From NCBI GenBank assembly GCA_958403605.1, contig CATXYA010000075.1, positions 1-7,152 of the forward strand: DNA of 7,152 nucleotides, read 5' to 3'. Positions within the stretch are counted from its first letter, which is position 1. Each line of letters opens with the position of its first letter. This DNA is from an uncultured Oscillospiraceae bacterium. Lineage in GTDB: Bacteria > Bacillota > Clostridia > Oscillospirales > Ruminococcaceae. Positions 1 to 6,432 of this stretch are shown piece by piece. The position numbers and the translations under genes are program-made. Under the pieces are notes generated by a model, which saw nothing but the letters and a program-made list of their open reading frames with translations, made no database searches and was not told the DNA's origin.

Positions 1-979
1 CCAGCTGGCGCATGGGGAACGTGAGCATGGAGGTGTAGGTGGTGAACAGCAGCACCTCGCCCAGGCTCAGACTGCCCTGGACGGCAAACCACACGCCGCA
101 GCACAGGCTGAGGGTGATCTGCAGATAGCCCAGCGTGTCGGACATGCCCCAGTAGGCGCCCATGAGGGTGTTTAAATAGGTGATGGTATCGTGATAGTGC
201 TGGTTTTTGGCGGTGAAGCGTGTGAGCTCCGCCCCCTCCTGGGCAAAGGCGCGCACCACGCGCATGCCCGTCAGATTCTCCTGCAGCATGGTGCTCATAG
301 CGCCCTCGGCCTCGTCGGCCTTCAAAAAGCGCCGCTGCACGCTGCGAAAATAGAAGAAGCTGAAGCACAGGATGAAGGGCAGCAGGCAGCAGGAGATGGC
401 GGTCATTTTGCCGCTGATGGGCAGCATGATGGCAAAGGCCGTCACGGCCATGCACACCGTGCGCACCACCTGCATCAGCTGCATCTGCACAAAGCGGCGC
501 ACGGTCTCCACGTCGCTGGTGCAGCGCTGGATCAGGTCGCCCGTCTGCGCGCCGGAATAGTAGGAGTAGGGCACGGCCTGCAGATGGCGGAACAGCCGGT
601 CCCGCAGGTTTTTGGCAAAGCCCTCGCCGAAGAAGGCCAGGCTGTGGCCGCGCAGATAGGCGAACAGGGCGTTGGCCAGGCTGACGCCCACAACGGCCAG
701 GCCCAGGAGCCACAAATTGTGCACCAGGTACTCCCGGCCGCCCAAGGCCTCCACGGCGCCGGCCAGAAAGCCCGGCAGCTCCATAGGTTTGGTGCCGATA
801 ACACTGTCCACCGCAAAGGTGATGACCAGCGGCGTCAGATACGCCGTGGCCGTGGACAGCACCGTCGCCACCAGCCCCAAGGCGAACCAGCGCTTGAGCC
901 CGGTGAAGACCTGGCCCAGCAGCGCCGCCCGAAAGCCCTTGGGGATGCGTTGTTTCAAGGTGTTTTCTGTTTGTTTCAT
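1..979 (-). CDS. ABC exporter half-transporter, membrane domain (C-terminal part cut by window edge)
   Basis: The gene reads leftward from the ATG at 979 and is open to the left edge, giving 326 residues. What is visible matches the transmembrane domain of an ABC-type exporter (MdlB/YfiC/MsbA-like, ABC_membrane family). Hydrophobic helices lie at about residues 31-60, 86-110, 165-188, 192-212 and 283-315. Family landmarks are the GDLIQRCTSDVETVRRFV stretch at 147-164 and the ENLTGMRVVRAFAQE stretch at 234-248. The nucleotide-binding domain with Walker A, LSGGQ and Walker B should lie to the left, outside the window. Such proteins work as homo- or heterodimers that export lipids, drugs or peptides; the substrate cannot be told here. 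The start is chosen because a GAGGAAT ribosome binding site sits just upstream and the protein begins with a normal short cytosolic segment (MKQTENTLKQ). A partner half-transporter may lie to the left. Confidence 0.9.
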   Translation of the reverse strand, partial: MKQTENTLKQRIPKGFRAALLGQVFTGLKRWFALGLVATVLSTATAYLTPLVITFAVDSVIGTKPMELPGFLAGAVEALGGREYLVHNLWLLGLAVVGVSLANALFAYLRGHSLAFFGEGFAKNLRDRLFRHLQAVPYSYYSGAQTGDLIQRCTSDVETVRRFVQMQLMQVVRTVCMAVTAFAIMLPISGKMTAISCCLLPFILCFSFFYFRSVQRRFLKADEAEGAMSTMLQENLTGMRVVRAFAQEGAELTRFTAKNQHYHDTITYLNTLMGAYWGMSDTLGYLQITLSLCCGVWFAVQGSLSLGEVLLFTTYTSMLTFPMRQL

Positions 980-1148
980 AATTCCTCACTGCATGCAAAG
1001 GCGGCCGCCCTTCACGGCGGGCGGGCAGCATTTGCGCGTTACAAGGGGCCTCAGCCGCAGGGCCCAGGTGGATGTTCGTGCCGCCGGGAAAAGGTAACGG
1101 CTCGTCCCGGCCATTTATGGTAAAGGGAATGCGGGCAAAGTGCAAAAG
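980..1148 (-). other. GC-rich leader upstream of the ABC exporter gene
   Basis: About 170 bases separate the secA terminator from the exporter start, and no coding sequence is supported there. Read on the minus strand, the stretch holds a 7-bp perfect inverted repeat (arms 1105-1111 and 1083-1089, 15-base loop). It also holds a weaker CCGCCC/GGGCGG pairing near 1004-1024 and an 8-bp TGCATGCA palindrome near 990-998. I recognise no known riboswitch or T-box element. It may be a structured leader, or simply GC-rich spacer. Confidence 0.35.
1117..1145 (-). promoter_or_regulatory. Possible weak promoter for the ABC exporter gene
   Basis: On the minus strand, TTGCAC (1145-1140) is followed after 17 bases by TACCAT (1122-1117), matching 3/6 and 4/6 of the -35 and -10 consensus. 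It lies directly past the secA terminator, where a promoter is needed if termination is efficient. The leader would be about 130 bases. The match is weak; read-through from secA is an alternative. Confidence 0.3.
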
Positions 1149-1173
1149 GGCAGGGGCGCTTCGCGCCCCTGCC
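1143..1173 (-). terminator. Rho-independent terminator after secA
   Basis: An 11-bp perfect stem (arms 1163-1173 and 1149-1159) closes a 3-base loop, 20 bases past the secA stop. On the minus strand it is followed by TTTT at 1147-1144. The stem is very stable but the T-run is short, so termination may be incomplete and some read-through into the exporter gene is possible. Confidence 0.75.
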
Positions 1174-1193
1174 AAAGAACGGTATCGAAGCTG

Positions 1194-3959
1194 TCAGGCT
1201 TTCGGCGCCTGGTCCGGGTGGTACTGCGGGCAGGTGCACTTTTTCCATTTCAGCCCGCTGCCGCAGGGACACGGGTCGTTGCGCCCGATCTTCACGGCTT
1301 TTTTCACAGGCTGTTTTTTGTGCTCGCTGCCGTCGTCGGCGCCGCCGGTGCCGGTGGGCTTTGCCACCTGCTCGCGCTGCACGGGCTTCTCGGTGCGGAT
1401 CTCGTAGGTCAGCAGCATGCGGGTGGTGTCCTCGCGGATGGATTCCACCATCTCGTCAAACATGTTGAAGCCTTCCATACGGTATTCCACCACGGGGTCG
1501 TGCTGGCCGTAGCTGCGCAGGTAGATGCCCTTGCGCAGCTCCTCCATGGCGTCGATGTGGTCCATCCAGTGGGTGTCCACCACGCGCAGCAGGATGATGC
1601 GCTCGAATTCGCGCATCAGCGGCGAGCCGTAGCGTTTTTCCTTGTTGGCGCACACGGCCAACGCGCGGTCCGTCAGCACCTGGATGACGTCGTCCCGCGT
1701 TAGCTGGTTCAGGTCCTCGGTGGTGTAGCGGAAGTCCTGGTCGGTGGCAAGCCAGCCCAGGTAGTGGTCCCGCAGGCCCTCCAGGTTCCAGTTGTCGGCC
1801 ACGTCGCCCGCCAGGTACAAAGCGGCGTTGTCCCGCACGGAATCCTGCACCATGGCGCGCACGCTGGCGGACATGTCCTCGCCGCGCAGCACCTGCTGGC
1901 GCTGGCCGTAGATGATCTCGCGCTGGCTGTTCATAACGTCGTCGAACTGCAGCACGTTTTTGCGGATGGAGAAGTTGCGCGCCTCCAGCTTTTTCTGGGC
2001 GCTCTCGATGGCGGAGGAGATCATCTTGTTGTCGATGGGCACGTCCTCCTCCACGCCCATGGTATCCATCAGGTTCTGCACGCGCTCACCGCCGAACAGG
2101 CGCATGAGGTCGTCCTCCAGGCTGATGAAGAAGCGGGAGGCGCCGGGGTCGCCCTGGCGGCCGCTGCGCCCGCGCAGCTGGTTGTCGATGCGGCGGCTCT
2201 CGTGGCGCTCAGTGCCGATGATGAACAGGCCGCCCGCCGCGCGCACCTCGTCGGCCTCGGCGGCAATGGCCTCTTTGTGCTCGGCCACCAATTCGCTGTA
2301 GCGGGCGCGCACGGCCAGGATCTCTTCGTCCCCGGTCTCGGCGTGGCCGTCGGCCTCGGCGATCAGCTCCTCGGAATAGCCCTCCTTGCGCAGCGTGGAC
2401 TTTGCCATGTAATCGGCGTTGCCGCCCAGCATGATGTCCGTGCCGCGGCCCGCCATGTTGGTGGCGATGGTGACGGCGTCCTTTTTGCCGGCCTGGGCCA
2501 CGATCTCGGCCTCTTTTTCATGGTGCTTGGCGTTCAGTACCTCGTGCTTGACGCCGCGTTTTTTCAGCATGCGGGAGAGCAGCTCGCTCTTTTCGATGCT
2601 GATGGTGCCCACCAGCACGGGCTGGCCCTTTTCGTGGCACTCGATGATCTGCTCGATGACGGCGTTGAATTTGCCGTTTTCCGTCTTGTAGACCGCGTCG
2701 TTGTAGTCGGTGCGGGCGATGGGCTGGTTGGTGGGGATCTCCACCACGGCCAGGCCGTAGATCTGCTCGAACTCGTCGGCCTCGGTGGAGGCGGTGCCCG
2801 TCATGCCGGCCAGCTTGCCGTACATGCGGAAGAAGTTCTGGAAGGTGATGGTGGCGAGGGTCTTGCTCTCGCGCTCCACCTGGACGCCCTCCTTGGCCTC
2901 GATGGCCTGGTGCAGCCCCTCGTTGTAGCGGCGGCCCACCATCAGGCGTCCCGTGAACTCGTCCACGATCACCACTTCGCCGTCGCGCACCACGTAGTCC
3001 ACGTCGCGCTTCATCACGCCGTGGGCCTTGATGGCCTGGTTGATGTGGTGCTGCAGCGTCATGTTTTCGCCGTCGGCCAGGTTGGCCACATTGAAATAGC
3101 GCTCGGCCTTTTCAATGCCGTTTTTGGTGAGGGTGGCGGTCTTCTTTTTCTCGTCCACCACATAGTCGCCGTCCACCTGCTCGTCCGTGTCGGCCTTCTC
3201 GTCCAGCTCCGTCACCACGCTCTTTTTCAGCGTGCGGGCGAATTGGTCGGCCAGCTTGTACAAATCGGTGCTCTTGTCGCCCTCTCCGGAGATGATCAGC
3301 GGTGTGCGGGCCTCGTCGATGAGGATGGAGTCCACCTCGTCCACAATGGCGTAGGCGTGGCCGCGCTGGACCATCTGCTCCTTGTACACCACCATGTTGT
3401 CGCGCAGGTAGTCGAACCCAAACTCGTTGTTGGTGCCGTAGGTGACGTCGGCGGCGTAGGCCGCGCGGCGCTGGTCGTTGTCCAGGTCGTGGACGATGAG
3501 GCCCACGGAGAGGCCCAAAAAGCGGTACAGCTTGCCCATCCACTCACTGTCGCGGCGGGCCAGGTAATCGTTGACCGTCACCACGTGCACGCCGTTGCCC
3601 GTGAGGGCGTTCAGGTACACGGGCAGGGTGGCCACCAGCGTTTTGCCCTCGCCGGTCTTCATCTCGGCGATGCAGGCGCGGTGCAGCACGATGCCGCCGA
3701 TGATCTGCACGGGGAAGTGCTTCATGCCCAGCACGCGCCAGGCCGCCTCGCGGCAGACCGCGAAAGCGTCGGGCAGGATATCATCCAGGCTTTCGCCCCC
3801 CGCCAGGCGCGCTTTCAGCGCGGGCGTCATGGCCTGCAGCTCCTGGTCGCCCATGGCGGCATATTTCGATTCCAGCGCCAGCACGCTGTCGCAGATGGGC
3901 TGGATCTTTTTCAGCTCTTTTGTGGAAAAATTCCCGAAGATCTTTTCAAAAAATGACAT
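1194..3959 (-). CDS. secA: Preprotein translocase ATPase SecA
   Basis: SecA is the motor ATPase that drives unfolded preproteins through the SecYEG channel at the cytoplasmic membrane. The 921 residues run full length (B. subtilis about 841, E. coli 901). Visible landmarks are the Walker A motif MKTGEGKT (100-107), the [10 protein letters not shown] block (128-137), the SecA signature [19 protein letters not shown] (207-225), the preprotein cross-linking region (about 229-370), [12 protein letters not shown] (386-397), [14 protein letters not shown] (500-513), [20 protein letters not shown] (581-600), the helical scaffold/wing region (about 616-850) and a C-terminal zinc-binding tail [14 protein letters not shown] (897-910). 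An acidic, charged insert (about 517-573) lies in the second nucleotide-binding fold; clostridial SecAs often have such an insert. The ATG start is supported by a GAGGTG ribosome binding site and the typical MSFFEKIFG opening. The gene has its own promoter and terminator, so it is probably a single-gene unit. The fourth zinc ligand is unusual: Cys-Thr-Cys replaces the usual Cys-His or Cys-Cys. Confidence 0.99.
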   Translation of the reverse strand: MSFFEKIFGNFSTKELKKIQPICDSVLALESKYAAMGDQELQAMTPALKARLAGGESLDDILPDAFAVCREAAWRVLGMKHFPVQIIGGIVLHRACIAEMKTGEGKTLVATLPVYLNALTGNGVHVVTVNDYLARRDSEWMGKLYRFLGLSVGLIVHDLDNDQRRAAYAADVTYGTNNEFGFDYLRDNMVVYKEQMVQRGHAYAIVDEVDSILIDEARTPLIISGEGDKSTDLYKLADQFARTLKKSVVTELDEKADTDEQVDGDYVVDEKKKTATLTKNGIEKAERYFNVANLADGENMTLQHHINQAIKAHGVMKRDVDYVVRDGEVVIVDEFTGRLMVGRRYNEGLHQAIEAKEGVQVERESKTLATITFQNFFRMYGKLAGMTGTASTEADEFEQIYGLAVVEIPTNQPIARTDYNDAVYKTENGKFNAVIEQIIECHEKGQPVLVGTISIEKSELLSRMLKKRGVKHEVLNAKHHEKEAEIVAQAGKKDAVTIATNMAGRGTDIMLGGNADYMAKSTLRKEGYSEELIAEADGHAETGDEEILAVRARYSELVAEHKEAIAAEADEVRAAGGLFIIGTERHESRRIDNQLRGRSGRQGDPGASRFFISLEDDLMRLFGGERVQNLMDTMGVEEDVPIDNKMISSAIESAQKKLEARNFSIRKNVLQFDDVMNSQREIIYGQRQQVLRGEDMSASVRAMVQDSVRDNAALYLAGDVADNWNLEGLRDHYLGWLATDQDFRYTTEDLNQLTRDDVIQVLTDRALAVCANKEKRYGSPLMREFERIILLRVVDTHWMDHIDAMEELRKGIYLRSYGQHDPVVEYRMEGFNMFDEMVESIREDTTRMLLTYEIRTEKPVQREQVAKPTGTGGADDGSEHKKQPVKKAVKIGRNDPCPCGSGLKWKKCTCPQYHPDQAPKA

Positions 3960-4012
3960 TTCTGCACCTCATTTTGCTCTTCATGCGGATCACAGTATCA
4001 GCAATCCTAGTT

Positions 4013-4042
4013 ATAATACTACTATTAAGGGAAGGCTGTCAA
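4013..4042 (-). promoter_or_regulatory. secA promoter, near consensus
   Basis: On the minus strand a perfect -35 TTGACA (4042-4037) is followed by an 18-base spacer and the -10 TATTAT (4018-4013, 5/6 match). Transcription would begin near 4005, giving a leader of about 45 bases before the secA ATG at 3959. It lies just past the T-tract of the HPr-like gene's terminator, so secA is uncoupled from the upstream gene. The local AT-richness stands out against the GC-rich coding DNA. Confidence 0.85.
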
Positions 4043-4052
4043 TGAATGTTTT

Positions 4053-4089
4053 GTAAATAAGAAAAGCCGCGGCTCAAAAGGGCCGCGGC
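4053..4089 (-). terminator. Rho-independent terminator after the HPr-like gene
   Basis: An 8-bp perfect GCCGCGGC stem (arms 4082-4089 and 4066-4073) is extended by a G-T wobble and one more G-C pair around a 4-base loop. On the minus strand it is followed by the T-rich run TTTTCTTATTTA (4065-4054). It begins 14 bases after the stop codon and ends about 11 bases before the secA -35 box. Confidence 0.9.
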
Positions 4090-4103
4090 ACAGGGGACAA
4101 GGC

Positions 4104-4340
4104 TCAGTTTTTCAAAAACGAGGTGAAGTGGGCGGCATCCCCGGGCTCGCTGCACTCCAGGTGTGCGTTTGTCAGGTCATGGCCGTTCAGCAGGCTGGCC
4201 ACGCCCACAAGCTCGCACAATTTGCTCTTCAGGTTCAAGCGGTCGCCGTCGGAGGTCACCAGGTAGACCCCGCCGGTGCACGCGGACAGCGCCTCGCTGA
4301 AGCGCTGCAGGTCCATGCCGGTCAATTGAAACGTCGCCAT
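4104..4340 (-). CDS. HPr-like (PtsH/Crh-fold) small protein lacking the active-site histidine
   Basis: A 78-residue protein. Residues 22-52 (GGVYLV, then DGDRLNLKSKL and ELVGVASL) align by eye with the HPr stretch around SDIQLE, NGKKVNLKSIM and VMSLG. The following LTNAHLECSEPGDAAHFTSFL resembles HPr's last strand and helix (ITIYADGSDEADAIQAITDYL). HPr is the phosphocarrier of the PTS sugar-uptake system. It normally carries His15 in a GIHARP motif for phosphotransfer and Ser46 for regulation. Here the N-terminal segment (TGMDLQRFSEALSA) has no histidine, so PTS phosphotransfer is unlikely. A serine in the NLKS motif (Ser39) sits where HPr Ser46 would be, which recalls Bacillus Crh. The start at 4340 is preferred over an ATG at 4487: it has a GAGGG ribosome binding site 8 bases upstream, and the longer version would span the promoter. 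Assignment is from pattern memory only. Confidence 0.75.
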   Translation of the reverse strand: MATFQLTGMDLQRFSEALSACTGGVYLVTSDGDRLNLKSKLCELVGVASLLNGHDLTNAHLECSEPGDAAHFTSFLKN

Positions 4341-4382
4341 GGGGTGATCCCTCTCTTTTCTGTTCACAAGTGAAAGGTGGAT

Positions 4383-4419
4383 ATTGACAAGTATAGCGGC
4401 GAAAGCCGTCAATGTCAAT
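4383..4419 (-). promoter_or_regulatory. Promoter of the HPr-like gene, flanked by an inverted repeat
   Basis: On the minus strand, TTGACA (4418-4413) is followed by a 17-base spacer and TATACT (4395-4390), matching 6/6 and 5/6 of consensus. The start would be near 4383, about 43 bases before the ATG. A perfect 7-bp inverted repeat, ATTGACA (plus strand 4383-4389) and TGTCAAT (4413-4419), brackets the promoter with arm centres 30 bases apart. One arm covers the -35 box and the other the likely start site. It could be an operator, or a coincidence of the TTGACA sequence. Confidence 0.85.
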
Positions 4420-4451
4420 AATGTTTTTGCCGAACCTTTGTGCAGTTTCCC

Positions 4452-4530
4452 GAAAAAGGGCGCCGGAAAAAGCTTTCTGTCTGCCATGTGGAAAAAAGAC
4501 GGGACAAGCCTTGAAAAAGGCGCGGAAATT
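4452..4530 (+). repeat. Imperfect direct repeat in the divergent control region
   Basis: GAAAAAGGGCGCCGGAAA (4452-4469) recurs as GAAAAAGGCGCGGAAA (4513-4528). The two copies are identical except for two single-base insertions in the first, and their starts are 61 bases apart. The downstream copy overlaps the -35 box of the scaffold/GGGtGRT operon promoter. The spacing is near six helical turns, so paired protein binding is conceivable. The function is unknown. Confidence 0.45.
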
Positions 4531-4539
4531 CTTTATAAT
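4511..4539 (+). promoter_or_regulatory. Promoter of the Fe-S scaffold/GGGtGRT operon
   Basis: TTGAAA (4511-4516, 5/6 match) is followed by an optimal 17-base spacer and a perfect TATAAT (4534-4539). Transcription would start near 4546, about 42 bases before the ATG at 4588. It points away from the HPr-like gene's promoter; the two -35 boxes are about 90 bases apart. I see no recognisable Fur or IscR palindrome. Confidence 0.9.
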
Positions 4540-4587
4540 GAGCCATAGGTCCTGTTAAATTACGATCAAGAGAGAAGGAGCATCGCT

Positions 4588-5283
4588 ATGACTTATACGA
4601 CGAAAGAAGTAGAGCGCATGTGCCCGGTCGCCAAAGGCCCGCACCATGGCCCTGCGCCCATTCCCGAAGAGGGAGAATGGGTCAAAGCTTATGAGATCAA
4701 AGACATTTCCGGTTTCACGCACGGCGTGGGCTGGTGCGCGCCCCAGCAGGGCACCTGCAAGCTGAGCCTGAACATCAAGAACGGCGTCATCGAAGAGGCC
4801 CTGGTGGAGACCATCGGCTGCTCCGGCATGACCCACTCCGCCGCCATGGCGGGCGAAGTGCTGCCGGGCAAGACCATTTTGGAGGCCCTGAACACGGACC
4901 TGGTGTGCGACGCCATCAACGTGGCCATGCGCGAGCTGTTTTTGCAGATCGTCTACGGCCGTAGCCAGACTGCTTTCTCGGAGAACGGCCTGCCCGTGGG
5001 CGCCAGCCTGGACGATCTGGGCAAGGGCCTGCGCAGCATGACCGGCACCATCTTCTCCACCCGCGAGAAGGGCGTGCGCTACCTGGAGCTCACCGAGGGC
5101 TACATCACCAAGGTCGCCCTGGACGAGAACAACGAGGCCATCGGCTACCAGTTCGTGCGTCTGGGCAAGATGATGGAGGACATCCGCCACGGCAAAGACC
5201 CCAAGGAGGCCTACGAGAGCAACGTGGGCACCTACGGCCGTTTTGCGGACGCCCCCAAGTACATCGACCCGCGTGAAGAGTGA
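4588..5283 (+). CDS. NifU/IscU-like iron-sulfur cluster scaffold protein
   Basis: 231 residues. The core (about 37-125) looks like the NifU N-terminal/IscU scaffold fold. KLSLNIKNGVIEEALVETIGCSGMTHSAA (58-86) parallels the IscU block with MKLQIK, IIEDARFKTYGCGSAIASS, and is followed by a GKTILEAL helix (94-101) like IscU's GKSLDEA. These proteins hold nascent Fe-S clusters on three cysteines before transfer to clients in the cytoplasm. Here Cys78 matches the middle IscU cysteine, but Cys50 and Cys57 flank the first ligand position, which is Gln54. Cys107 lies a few residues later than the usual third ligand. A further Cys12 lies near the N-terminus. The C-terminal part (about 126-231) is an extension not found in short IscU. 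The ATG has an AAGGAG site 7 bases upstream. It is the first gene of a two-gene operon with the GGGtGRT gene. The family call is sound, but the scaffold role is inferred. Confidence 0.85.
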   Translation: MTYTTKEVERMCPVAKGPHHGPAPIPEEGEWVKAYEIKDISGFTHGVGWCAPQQGTCKLSLNIKNGVIEEALVETIGCSGMTHSAAMAGEVLPGKTILEALNTDLVCDAINVAMRELFLQIVYGRSQTAFSENGLPVGASLDDLGKGLRSMTGTIFSTREKGVRYLELTEGYITKVALDENNEAIGYQFVRLGKMMEDIRHGKDPKEAYESNVGTYGRFADAPKYIDPREE

Positions 5284-5300
5284 GAGAGGAGGAAATCAAT

Positions 5301-6293
5301 ATGGCAACTTTTGAAGGTCAGGAACGCCGCATGCCCAAAATCGAGGCATGCCTGCAAGAGAACAACCTGGGCACCCTGGACGACTGCCGCCAGCTGCTGC
5401 TGGACAAGGGCGTCGACGTGGAAGCCATCGTCAAGGGCGTGCAGCCCATCTGCTTCGACAACGCCGTGTGGGCCTACACCCTGGGCACCGCCATTGCCGT
5501 CAAGCGCGGCCTGAAGAACGCCGCCGACTGCGCGTCCGCCATCGGCGAGGGCCTGGAAGCTTTCACCGTGCCCGGCTCCGTGGCCGAGCAGCGCCAGGTG
5601 GGCCTGGGCCACGGCAACCTGGGCGCCATGCTGCTGCGCGATGAATCCGACTGCTTCGCCTTCCTGGCGGGGCACGAATCCTTCGCCGCCGCCGAGGGCG
5701 CCATCGGCATTGCCCGCACCGCCAACAAGGCCCGCAAAAAGCCCCTGCGCGTCATCCTGAACGGCCTGGGCAAGGACGCGGCCTACATCATCAGCCGCAT
5801 CAACGGCTTCACCTATGTGAAGACCGAGTACGATTTCAAGACCGGCGAGCTGAAGGTCGTCGAGGAGAAGGCCTTCTCCACCGGCGAGCGCGCCGCCGTC
5901 AAGTGCTACGGCGCCAACGATGTGCTGGAGGGCGTGGCCATCATGCGCCACGAGAAGGTGGATGTGTCCATCACCGGCAACTCCACCAACCCCACCCGCT
6001 TCCAGCATCTGGTGGCCGGCACCTATAAGAAATGGGCCATCGAAAACGGCCAGAAGTACTTCTCCGTCGCCTCCGGCGGCGGCACGGGCCGCACCCTGCA
6101 CCCGGACAACGTGGCCGCCGGCCCCGCCAGCTATGGCCTGACCGACTCCATGGGCCGCATGCACGGCGACGCCCAGTTCGCCGGCTCCTCCTCCGTGCCC
6201 GCGCACGTGGAGATGATGGGCCTCATCGGCGCCGGCAACAACCCCATGGTCGGCATGACCGTGGCTTGCGCCGTGGCCGCTTCCCAGGTCTAA
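5301..6293 (+). CDS. GGGtGRT family protein (function unknown)
   Basis: 330 residues, cytoplasmic in appearance, with no signal peptide or clear membrane segment. The family (Pfam GGGtGRT, PF14057 as I recall) is named for the motif seen exactly as GGGTGRT at 259-265. Other glycine-rich conserved-looking blocks are GLGHGNLGAMLLRD (101-114), ILNGLGKDAAY (152-162), ITGNSTNPTRFQHL (224-237), DSMGRMHGDAQFAG (282-295) and the C-terminal GAGNNPMVGMTVACAVA (311-327). The repeated glycine loops suggest nucleotide, phosphate or cofactor binding, but that is inference. Seven cysteines are present (17, 29, 51, 77, 118, 202, 323). The ATG at 5301 is chosen over an in-frame GTG at 5280, because AGGAGG lies 8 bases upstream and the GTG would overlap the preceding stop. 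It follows the scaffold gene by 17 bases, so the two are surely cotranscribed and may act together in Fe-S chemistry. Confidence 0.92.
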   Translation: MATFEGQERRMPKIEACLQENNLGTLDDCRQLLLDKGVDVEAIVKGVQPICFDNAVWAYTLGTAIAVKRGLKNAADCASAIGEGLEAFTVPGSVAEQRQVGLGHGNLGAMLLRDESDCFAFLAGHESFAAAEGAIGIARTANKARKKPLRVILNGLGKDAAYIISRINGFTYVKTEYDFKTGELKVVEEKAFSTGERAAVKCYGANDVLEGVAIMRHEKVDVSITGNSTNPTRFQHLVAGTYKKWAIENGQKYFSVASGGGTGRTLHPDNVAAGPASYGLTDSMGRMHGDAQFAGSSSVPAHVEMMGLIGAGNNPMVGMTVACAVAASQV

Positions 6294-6310
6294 GCTTCAA
6301 AAAACGGCAA

Positions 6311-6345
6311 AAAAGCCCCCTCTGCGGAGGGGGCTTTTCGTTTTT
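6311..6345 (+). terminator. Rho-independent terminator of the scaffold/GGGtGRT operon
   Basis: An 8-bp GC stem (6315-6322 with 6327-6334) and a 4-base loop are extended by four A-T pairs (6311-6314 with 6335-6338). TTTT, CG and TTTTT follow. It begins 17 bases after the GGGtGRT stop codon. The A-run on the left side means it could also work on the minus strand. Confidence 0.95.
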
Positions 6346-6432
6346 CACGAACACAAGCGGGCCGCACCGCATATCCTGGAAAAAGTGGGCATCCTGTGAG
6401 TAAGAACAACGAAAAAAAGGGGGAAGGGCACC

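Noticed and set aside
191..1123. A 310-codon plus-strand open frame over the ABC exporter and its leader
   Set aside because: The translation is His-, Gln- and Ala-rich junk. The minus strand encodes a recognisable ABC membrane domain with a proper start site.
2060..2410. Charged insert in SecA residues 517-573 as a possible domain acquisition
   Set aside because: Clostridial SecAs commonly carry an insert at this place in the second nucleotide-binding fold, and the base composition matches the surrounding gene.
1764..3956. A 730-codon open frame antisense to secA
   Set aside because: It is a mirror of the secA reading frame in GC-rich DNA. The translation is low-complexity, rich in Val, His, Gly, Leu and Ala, with no domain and no ribosome binding site. 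secA is unambiguous on the other strand.
4341..4487. N-terminal extension of the HPr-like gene from the ATG at 4487
   Set aside because: It lacks a ribosome binding site, runs through the gene's own consensus promoter, and the HPr-like homology begins at the ATG at 4340.
4555..5190. A 211-codon minus-strand open frame over the scaffold gene
   Set aside because: It is a shadow frame opposite a gene with promoter, ribosome binding site and family motifs.
5232..6206. A 324-codon minus-strand open frame opposite the GGGtGRT gene
   Set aside because: It has the same GC-rich shadow composition (Gly, Ala, Val, His), no ribosome binding site, and overlaps a clearly real gene.
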